From the NCBI GenBank assembly GCA_035294565.1, contig DATGKR010000003.1:1-13986 (forward strand): a stretch of DNA of 13,986 nucleotides, read 5' to 3'. Shown here one piece after another: positions 7,915 through 12,557 of this stretch. Position 1 is the stretch's first letter, and every line of letters begins with the position of its first letter. Both the position numbers and the translations under genes were made by a program. The DNA is from DATGKR01 sp035294565. Lineage in GTDB: Bacteria > Actinomycetota > Acidimicrobiia > Acidimicrobiales > Palsa-688. The notes under the pieces are model-generated. The model was not told the origin of the DNA and did no database searches. It worked only from the letters and a program-made list of their open reading frames with translations.

Positions 7915-9022
7915 CGTCGTAGACGATCACGCCCCTGATGTTCTTGCCGTCGCGCATGTCCTGGTAGCCCTGGTTGATGTCGCCCAGCTTGTAGCGCGTG
8001 GTGACCATGTTCTCCAGGTCGAGCTGGCCGAGGCGGTACAGGTGCAGCAGGTGGGGGATGTCGTAGTGGATGTTGGCCGAGCCGAATATCGTGCCGACCA
8101 GCTGTTTCTGCATGATCGCCAGGTCGCACAGGCTCATCGTCACGTCCGTCTCGTGCATCGGGTGCATGTTGGTCACCACGACCCGGCCGTTCTTGGCGGC
8201 GAGCGCCATGATCTGGGCCATCATCGACCCGCGCCCGACGCCGATGGCGCAGATGACCTTGTCGGCCATGCGTCCCAGGGTCTCCTCGCGGATCCCCTCG
8301 GTCGCCTCCTCGATCGACGCGTAGGTGTGGGTCGCGCCGAAGCGGGGAGCCATCTCCCGCTTGAACGGCACCGGGTCGACGGCGAAGATCCTCTCCGCCC
8401 CCGCCAGGCGGGCGCCCTGGACGGCCGCCGTGCCGATGCCGCCTATGCCGAGGATGGCGACGTTGTCGCCGGGGCGCACCCCTGCGGCGTACACCGAGGA
8501 GCCCCAGCCGGTGGTGACCCCGCAGCCGACGAGGCAGGCGAGGTCGAGCGGGATGTCCTTGGAGATCTTCACGCAGGACATCTGGTTGACGACCGTGTGC
8601 TTTCCGAACGTGCCCAGGCACACCATCACGTTCAGGTCCTGCCCCCTGGCGTGGTGGCGGCTCGTCCCGTCCATCTGGTAGCCCATGAGGAGGATCGCCC
8701 CGTTGTCGCAGAGGTTCGAGCGCCCCTGCGAGCACGAGGGGCACTTGCCGCAAGCGGGGATGAACCCGAAGACCACGTGGTCCCCCGGCTGCAGGCCGGT
8801 GACCCCCGGCCCCACCTCCTCGACGACCCCGGCGCCCTCGTGGCCGGCGATTATGGGGTAGAAGCCGCCGAGGTCCCCGGTGAGGATGTGCTCGTCGGAG
8901 TGGCAGAGGCCGGTGGCGGCCATGCGCACCAGCACCTCGCCCTCTTTCGGCGGGTCGAGCTCGATCGGCTCGACGGTCCACTCGGTCCTCGGCTCCCAGC
9001 AGATGGCTGCTTCGGTTTGCAT
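7910..9022 (-). CDS. NDMA-dependent (mycofactocin-associated) Zn alcohol dehydrogenase
   Basis: A 370-aa class III-like medium-chain alcohol dehydrogenase. Catalytic zinc ligands are C40 (GLCHSDEH), H61 and E62 (AGHEGAG), and C167 (GCGVTTGW). Structural zinc ligands are C91, C94, C97 and C105. The Rossmann motif is GIGGIG (192-197), with D216 in FAVDP ending the second strand, which indicates NAD(H). GYQMDGTSRHHARGQDLNVM, HPMHETDVTMSLCDLAIMQK and FGSANIHYDIPHLL fit the NDMA-dependent family typified by Rxyl_3153. Members are known to hold NAD tightly and to need an external electron carrier, with mycofactocin as the proposed natural one. The alcohol substrate is unknown. The start is taken as ATG 9022 (MQTEAAICWE, matching family N-termini) rather than GTG 9031, which lies inside the operator palindrome. 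The 20-bp palindrome just upstream points to TetR-type repression. The stop overlaps the next gene's ATT. No mycofactocin biosynthesis gene is in the window. Confidence 0.95.
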   Translation of the reverse strand: MQTEAAICWEPRTEWTVEPIELDPPKEGEVLVRMAATGLCHSDEHILTGDLGGFYPIIAGHEGAGVVEEVGPGVTGLQPGDHVVFGFIPACGKCPSCSQGRSNLCDNGAILLMGYQMDGTSRHHARGQDLNVMVCLGTFGKHTVVNQMSCVKISKDIPLDLACLVGCGVTTGWGSSVYAAGVRPGDNVAILGIGGIGTAAVQGARLAGAERIFAVDPVPFKREMAPRFGATHTYASIEEATEGIREETLGRMADKVICAIGVGRGSMMAQIMALAAKNGRVVVTNMHPMHETDVTMSLCDLAIMQKQLVGTIFGSANIHYDIPHLLHLYRLGQLDLENMVTTRYKLGDINQGYQDMRDGKNIRGVIVYDD

Positions 9023-9029
9023 GGCGCCC

Positions 9030-9035
9030 ACACTA
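9030..9035 (-). promoter_or_regulatory. candidate -10 box for the alcohol dehydrogenase
   Basis: TAGTGT on the minus strand (9035-9030) fits TANNNT and stands seven bases before ATG 9022, a leaderless-type spacing. Five of its six bases lie in the 9031-9050 palindrome, so a bound repressor would block it. I do not see a convincing -35 at 17-18 bp. Confidence 0.4.
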
Positions 9036-9050
9036 GAACGCGTTCCAGTG
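9031..9050. promoter_or_regulatory. 20-bp near-palindromic operator, KstR-like pattern
   Basis: CACTAGAACGCGTTCCAGTG reads the same on both strands except for one mismatched base pair (A9035 against C9046). Its core fits the KstR operator pattern TNNAACNNGTTNNA exactly. KstR is the TetR-family repressor of sterol catabolism in mycobacteria and rhodococci, and related TetR proteins use similar sites. The site lies in the 40-bp gap between the menE stop and the dehydrogenase start and overlaps that gene's candidate -10. It has no loop, so it is an operator rather than a terminator. The regulator itself is not in the window. Confidence 0.7.
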
Positions 9051-9062
9051 CCGTGCTCGTCC

Positions 9063-10178
9063 TCACCCGGCGCGCAGCTCCGATCTGCGCACCTTGCCGA
9101 TCGACGTGCGGGGGAGGGAGTCGACCAGGACCAGCTGTCGGGGGGCAGCGAAGCGGGGCAGCTCGGCGCCGACGACGTCGCGCAGCTGCTCCAGCGAGGG
9201 CGGTTCCGAGGGGTCCGCCGGTACCACCCAAGCGGCCACCCGCTGGCCCCACTCGACGTCGGGCAGGCCGGCGACCGCCACCTCGGCGACCGCCGGGTGC
9301 GACCTGAGGGCGTCCTCCACCTGGCCGGGCCAGACGTTCTCCCCGCCCGTCACAATCATGTCATCTAATCTGCCATATACCTGCAGCCGTCCGGCGGGGT
9401 CGACCCGGCCGGCGTCCCCAGTGGCGAGCCACCCGCCGTCGTCGAGGGGGACGCTCCCGTCCCGGTAGCAGCGAAGCAGCATCGGGCCGCGCAGGAAGAT
9501 CTCCTGGCGGTCTCGCACGTCGACCTCTACCCCGGGCAGGGGGACGCCGTCGTAGACCACGCCGCTGCCGGTCTCGGTCATGCCGTAGGTGGTGACAACG
9601 TTGTCCGCCAGCCCGGCCGGGGGGGCCGAGCCGCCCAGCACCACCGTGTGGAACCGGCGGGCGTCCACCCGGCGCAGCGCCGTCGGGACCAGCGACACGA
9701 AGACCTCGGGCCCGCTCGCCGCGGTGACCGCCCCGGCGTCGAAGCCGGGCAGAGCGGTGAGGGGTGTGCCGGTCAAAAGCGCCCGGGTGACGACCGACAG
9801 GCCCCCCACGTGACAGAGGGGGAGGCAGGCGAGCCAACGGTGGCGAAGGGGGTCCACGCCGAGCCGCCCGGTCGTCGCCAGCGCCGATGCCTCGACTGCT
9901 CGGCGGGTCAGGACCACCCCCTTCGGTGTTCCGGTCGTCCCGCTGGTCGGCATCACCAGGGCATCGCCGTCCTCGACCGGTCGGCCACCCTCGAGGGAAG
10001 TCCGGCCGCCGCGCCCCTCTACTTCGGAGGGGGCCATGGCTGCCATCACCCGTCGGCGTTGTCCTTCTGGCAGCCGCTGGTCGACGGGCAGCGCCGCGTC
10101 GCCGTCGTCCCAGATCCGCCGGAGGGCGTCGACGAAATCCGGTCCCCCGGGCAGGTCGATTGCGACGAGCTTCGCCAC
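9063..10178 (-). CDS. menE: o-succinylbenzoate-CoA ligase (menaquinone biosynthesis)
   Basis: ATP-dependent ligase that activates o-succinylbenzoate to its CoA thioester in menaquinone synthesis. It has 371 aa, the short actinobacterial form, with an abbreviated region before the AMP-binding loop. The ANL-superfamily motifs are in order: phosphate loop TSGTTGTPKG (78-87), LPLCHVGGLS, YGMTETGSG, GDAGRVDPAGRLQVYGRLDD with GGENVWPGQVE, and the C-terminal catalytic lysine K362 in RTSIGKVRR. Short N-terminal landmarks DLPGGPDFVDAL and ALPVDQRLP also fit actinobacterial MenE. The nearby menA, menH and menD support this choice over a generic acyl-CoA ligase. It starts at GTG 10178 without a Shine-Dalgarno; a candidate -10 (CAAACT) ends seven bases upstream, so a leaderless transcript is likely. 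It diverges from menA across 21 bp, and the dehydrogenase follows 40 bp downstream on the same strand. Confidence 0.93.
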   Translation of the reverse strand: MAKLVAIDLPGGPDFVDALRRIWDDGDAALPVDQRLPEGQRRRVMAAMAPSEVEGRGGRTSLEGGRPVEDGDALVMPTSGTTGTPKGVVLTRRAVEASALATTGRLGVDPLRHRWLACLPLCHVGGLSVVTRALLTGTPLTALPGFDAGAVTAASGPEVFVSLVPTALRRVDARRFHTVVLGGSAPPAGLADNVVTTYGMTETGSGVVYDGVPLPGVEVDVRDRQEIFLRGPMLLRCYRDGSVPLDDGGWLATGDAGRVDPAGRLQVYGRLDDMIVTGGENVWPGQVEDALRSHPAVAEVAVAGLPDVEWGQRVAAWVVPADPSEPPSLEQLRDVVGAELPRFAAPRQLVLVDSLPRTSIGKVRRSELRAG

Positions 10179-10199
10179 GCTGGCTAGTTTGCCGCAGCA
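10179..10199. promoter_or_regulatory. 21-bp bidirectional promoter region between menE and menA
   Basis: The whole gap between two divergent GTG starts is 21 bp. On the plus strand TAGTTT (10185-10190) fits TANNNT, with TTGCGA (10160-10165) as a possible -35 at 19 bp. On the minus strand CAAACT (10191-10186) uses the same two key base pairs, 10186 and 10190, as its conserved A and T. Starts would fall near 10198 (menA) and 10179 (menE), at or next to the start codons. There is no room for a Shine-Dalgarno on either side. Confidence 0.5.
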
Positions 10200-11069
10200 G
10201 TGACCATCACCCGCAGCCCCTGGCTCGCCGGCGCCAGGCCCCGCACGCTGCCGGCGTCAGCCGTGCCCGTGCTGGTGGGAACCGCCGTCGCCCGCGCCGG
10301 CGGCCAGGTCGTCTGGTGGCGGGCGGTCGCCGCCCTCGTGGTGTCGGTTGCTCTCCAGGTCGGCACCAACTACGCCAACGACTACAGCGACGGCGTGCGC
10401 GGCACGGACGAGAGGCGGGTGGGGCCGATCCGCCTCGTGGCGTCAGGTCTGAAGAGCCCGAAGGCGGTGAAGCGGGCGGCGCTGCTCTCCTTCGGCGTCG
10501 CTGGAGCCGGCGGCCTGGCTCTCGCCGCGGCCGCCGGGTGGTGGCTGCTGGCCGTCGGCGCGGCCTGCATCGCCGCCGGATGGCTCTACACGGGCGGCCC
10601 GCGGCCCTACGGCTACAGCGGGCTCGGCGAGCTGTTCGTCTTCGTGTTCTTCGGGCTGGTGGCCACGGCGGGGACCGCCTACGTGCAGCTGGGACGCCTG
10701 CCGGCGCTCGCCGTTGTGGCCGCCGTACCCGTCGGGCTGTTCGCCGTCGCCCTGCTCGTGGTCAACAACCTGCGGGACATCCCCACAGACGAGCTCGCCG
10801 GCAAGCGCACGCTGGCGGTGCGGGTGGGGGCGGAGGCGACCCGGAAGCTGTACGCGGCCTGCGTTGTCGGGGCGTTCGGGTTGGCGGCCGGTGCCGCCGC
10901 GATCCGCCCGTGGGCGCCGCTGGCCCTGCTCGCCCTGCCGCTGGCGGCAGCGCCGGTCAGGCGGGTTCTTGCCGGGGCCCGGGGGCCGCAGCTGCTGCCC
11001 GTTCTCGGTGCCACGGGGCGTGCCCAGCTGGCTTTCGGGGTGCTGCTAGCGGTGGGCGTGTGGATCTAG
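10200..11069 (+). CDS. menA: 1,4-dihydroxy-2-naphthoate polyprenyltransferase
   Basis: Integral membrane prenyltransferase of the UbiA superfamily. It attaches the polyprenyl tail to 1,4-dihydroxy-2-naphthoate, giving demethylmenaquinone. It has 289 aa, the usual size. The N-terminus SPWLAGARPRTLPASAVPV is typical of MenA. The first Asp-rich prenyl-diphosphate motif is NDYSDGVRGTD (60-70), and the second is in NNLRDIPTDELAGKRTLAV (D193, D197). About eight or nine hydrophobic helices can be seen, for example ALVVSVALQV, LFVFVFFGLVATAG, VPVGLFAVALLVV and LAFGVLLAVGVWI. The start is GTG 10200, with no Shine-Dalgarno and a -10-like TAGTTT nine bases upstream, so it is probably leaderless or nearly so. 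The final 23 bases, including the TAG stop, form the first copy of a tandem repeat that continues downstream. It diverges from menE and converges with menH. Confidence 0.95.
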   Translation: MTITRSPWLAGARPRTLPASAVPVLVGTAVARAGGQVVWWRAVAALVVSVALQVGTNYANDYSDGVRGTDERRVGPIRLVASGLKSPKAVKRAALLSFGVAGAGGLALAAAAGWWLLAVGAACIAAGWLYTGGPRPYGYSGLGELFVFVFFGLVATAGTAYVQLGRLPALAVVAAVPVGLFAVALLVVNNLRDIPTDELAGKRTLAVRVGAEATRKLYAACVVGAFGLAAGAAAIRPWAPLALLALPLAAAPVRRVLAGARGPQLLPVLGATGRAQLAFGVLLAVGVWI

Positions 11070-11188
11070 GCGGGCGGGTTCAGGGTTGCTGCTAGGGGTG
11101 GGTGCCTGGGATCTAGGCGGGCGGGTGCCGGGCTGCAAGATAGGGGTGGGTGCCTGGGGTCTAGGCGGGCGGGTGCCGGGTTGCAAGT
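11047..11188 (+). repeat. 46/48-bp tandem repeat, three copies, beginning inside menA
   Basis: Copies lie at 11047-11092 (46 bp), 11093-11140 (48 bp) and 11141-11188 (48 bp). Each starts TAG(C/G)GGTGGG and carries CTAGGCGGGCGGG in the middle. The first copy holds the last codons and the TAG stop of menA, so the downstream copies look like duplications of the menA 3' end; copies two and three are closest to each other. The plus strand has dense G-runs: six runs of three or more in copy two (11095-11132), a possible G-quadruplex. Confidence 0.9.
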
Positions 11189-11198
11189 GCCGAGGTGT

Positions 11199-11261
11199 TG
11201 TTGCGGGGCGCTCTTGTGGCTGGATTGGGTGGTCGCCTCCTGTTGCGGGGAGTTCTTGTGG
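11199..11261 (+). repeat. pair of 21-bp direct repeats
   Basis: TGTTGCGGGGCGCTCTTGTG with a following G (11199-11219) recurs as TGTTGCGGGGAGTTCTTGTG plus G (11241-11261). There are two mismatches in 21 bases and a 42-bp period. The intervening sequence is not clearly repeated. Confidence 0.75.
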
Positions 11262-11282
11262 GGCATTTTGCGGTGTGGATTT

Positions 11283-11393
11283 CCCTAAGTGTCCACAGCG
11301 CTCGCTGTTTCGGGGGACCTCTGGACAGTTTGGTCAAAATATTTACCCTAAGTGTCCACTCCGGGCCCTCTCGGTTGGGAGGTGTGGACACTT
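11283..11393. repeat. two 63-bp-period hairpin units (AAGTGTCCAC stems)
   Basis: CCCTAAGTGTCCAC occurs exactly at 11283-11296 and 11346-11359. In the second unit AAGTGTCCAC (11350-11359) pairs perfectly with GTGGACACTT (11384-11393) across 24 nt. In the first unit AAGTGTCCAC (11287-11296) pairs at 8 of 10 positions with CTGGACAGTT (11321-11330), again across exactly 24 nt. The loops differ in sequence. They may be terminators for the convergent menA/menH transcripts, protein-binding sites or remnants of a small palindromic element. Confidence 0.8.
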
Positions 11394-11413
11394 CGGCCGA
11401 AGCGGCGCCCGGT

Positions 11414-11581
11414 TCCGAGCTGCCGGCGCCGCCGTCCGAGTTGCCGGTGCCGCCGTCCGAGCTGCCGGTGCCGCCTTCCGAGCTGCCGGCGCCCCCGTCC
11501 GAGCTGCCGGCGCCCCCGTCCGAGCTGCCGGTGCCGCCTTCCGAGCTGCCGGCCCCCCCGTCCGAGCTGCCGGCGCCCCAT
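11414..11581 (+). repeat. 21-bp minisatellite, eight copies
   Basis: Eight head-to-tail 21-bp units start at 11414, 11435, 11456, 11477, 11498, 11519, 11540 and 11561, each beginning TCCGAG(C/T)TGCCGG. Units 3 and 6 are identical, as are 4 and 5; the last unit diverges at its end. Variable columns are 7, 14, 15, 18 and 21. Read in one plus frame, the units give SEL-P-A/V-PP. There are no spacers, so it is not CRISPR. It ends 60 bp from the menH stop. Confidence 0.95.
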
Positions 11582-11640
11582 TTCAAGCCCGAAGCTCTCA
11601 CGGCATCGGCGCCCCTCCACGCGCCTTTCGCGACACGTTC

Positions 11641-12408
11641 TCAGGGAATTGGACCAGCCGCTCCATGGTCGCCGAGCCACCCGAGCAGGATGTCGACGAA
11701 CTCTTCGGGCTTCTCGAGGTGACAGGCGTGCCCGGCGCCGGCGATGACCCGCATCGTCGCGTTGTCCCCTATGGCGGTGGTCATCTGGGCGCCTATCTCG
11801 CAGTACTTGGTGTCGAGGGAGCCGGCGACCACGAGGACCGGCATCCGCAAAGAAGCAAGACGCGGCCACAGGGGCTCCTGGCTGCCCGTGCCTGCGTAGC
11901 GGAGACTCGCCGCCAGGCCGGCGGCTGTCCCGTCGAGTCGCGTCTCGAGCCCTGCCGCGGAGGAGGGAAGGGTGGCGAAGAGCGGTTGGGACAACCACCA
12001 CCCCAGGAATCCTTCGAGCCCCATCTCCTCCACACGCGAGGCGAGCTTCAGGTCCTCCTCGCGTCGGGCGGACCGCAGCGCGGGGTCGGCGATCCCCGGG
12101 GTGGCGCTGACCAGCACGAGGCCCCGCACGATGCCAGGGTGGCGCAGGGCGACGTGGAGCGCGTAGCGGCCGCCCATCGAGTAACCGACCCAGATCGCCG
12201 GGCCGCCGGCATCGGCCAGGAGGTCGGCACCGTCACACAGGCCGGCGAGCACCGCGGCGGACCGGCCGTGGCCGGGGGCGTCGACGCTGAGCACCTCGTA
12301 CGAGCGGGCGAGAGCCGAGGACACCGGCTCCCACGACCTCCCCGACTGGGTGAAGCCATGCACGAGCACGAGCCGCGGTCCGGCGCCAGAGATCGAACGG
12401 TGCAGCAC
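11641..12408 (-). CDS. menH: 2-succinyl-6-hydroxy-2,4-cyclohexadiene-1-carboxylate synthase
   Basis: Alpha/beta hydrolase that eliminates pyruvate from SEPHCHC, the MenD product, to give SHCHC in menaquinone synthesis. As called it has 255 aa, the normal MenH size. The oxyanion motif is LVHGFTQSGRSW (16-26), followed by DAPGHGRS, the nucleophile elbow GYSMGG (S77), acid D199 in GSLDTKY and base H227 in GAGHACHLEKP. LVLVSATPGIADPALRSARR and WWLSQPLFATLP are MenH-like and separate it from generic hydrolases. Neighbouring menD and menA agree. I chose GTG 12408 because MenH proteins begin about 15 residues before the HGF motif, with a weak GCAGG 8 nt upstream. A longer reading from GTG 12546 would add 46 residues made mostly of three Gly/Arg-rich 12-aa repeats. 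TTG 12426 is another option. It diverges from menD and converges with menA. Confidence 0.9.
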   Translation of the reverse strand: MLHRSISGAGPRLVLVHGFTQSGRSWEPVSSALARSYEVLSVDAPGHGRSAAVLAGLCDGADLLADAGGPAIWVGYSMGGRYALHVALRHPGIVRGLVLVSATPGIADPALRSARREEDLKLASRVEEMGLEGFLGWWLSQPLFATLPSSAAGLETRLDGTAAGLAASLRYAGTGSQEPLWPRLASLRMPVLVVAGSLDTKYCEIGAQMTTAIGDNATMRVIAGAGHACHLEKPEEFVDILLGWLGDHGAAGPIP

Positions 12409-12444
12409 CTGCCGAGCCTGCCGCAAAACGGCGTGCCGACGCCC

Positions 12445-12552
12445 GCCGGCGCCCCGCTCCCCCCGGTGACGCTCGTCCCCGCCGGCGCCCCGCTCCCGCC
12501 GGTGACGCTCGTCCCCGCCGGCTCCCCGCTCCCCCCGGCAACGCACCGGAGG
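12445..12552. repeat. 36-bp tandem repeat, three copies, in the menH-menD gap
   Basis: Units lie at 12445-12480, 12481-12516 and 12517-12552. The first two begin GCCGGCGCCCCGCTCC and are nearly identical; the third diverges towards its end, where it becomes the menD ribosome binding site (GGAGGG at 12548-12553). The period is a multiple of three, so the frame stays open; on the menH strand it would encode a repeat like RERGAGGDERH. The array fills most of the 149-bp divergent gap, and I see no TANNNT-type -10 within it. It shares the 11-base core GCCGGCGCCCC with the 21-bp array on the other side of menH. Confidence 0.9.
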
Positions 12553-12557
12553 GCACT

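Larger units (their letters stand above)
11070..11640. other. 571-bp convergent intergenic region without a convincing gene
   Basis: This lies between the stops of menA (+) and menH (-). It is almost filled by repeats, in order: two downstream copies of the menA-end repeat, a 21-bp direct repeat pair (11199-11219 and 11241-11261, two mismatches, 42-bp period), two hairpin units (11283-11393) and eight 21-bp units (11414-11581). Bases 11328-11350 are an AT-rich island in otherwise GC-rich sequence. Open frames cross it on both strands, but start sites, codon use and lack of any known motif do not support a gene. The best coding candidate is the plus frame from GTG 11195, discussed in the findings. 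Confidence 0.75.

Noticed and set aside
8042..9307. A 421-codon open frame on the plus strand
   Set aside because: It is antisense to the dehydrogenase, which has all zinc and NAD motifs; the plus product has none.
11283..11393. Insertion-sequence ends
   Set aside because: GTGGACACTT-like arms recall some element ends, but there is no transposase, no target duplication, and the arms are only 24 nt apart.
11414..11581. CRISPR array
   Set aside because: The units are directly joined with no spacers and no cas gene is nearby.
11161..11601. A 146-codon minus-strand Gly/Ser repeat frame
   Set aside because: GGAGG is 12 nt from the GTG, the repeat variation is not silent in this frame, and the tail is Arg/Pro/Thr low-complexity sequence. 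A gene is unlikely, though not excluded.
12409..12546. MenH with a 46-residue N-terminal extension
   Set aside because: The extra residues are the translated 36-bp repeats and have no counterpart in the family; GTG 12408 gives the normal length. Kept as an alternative.
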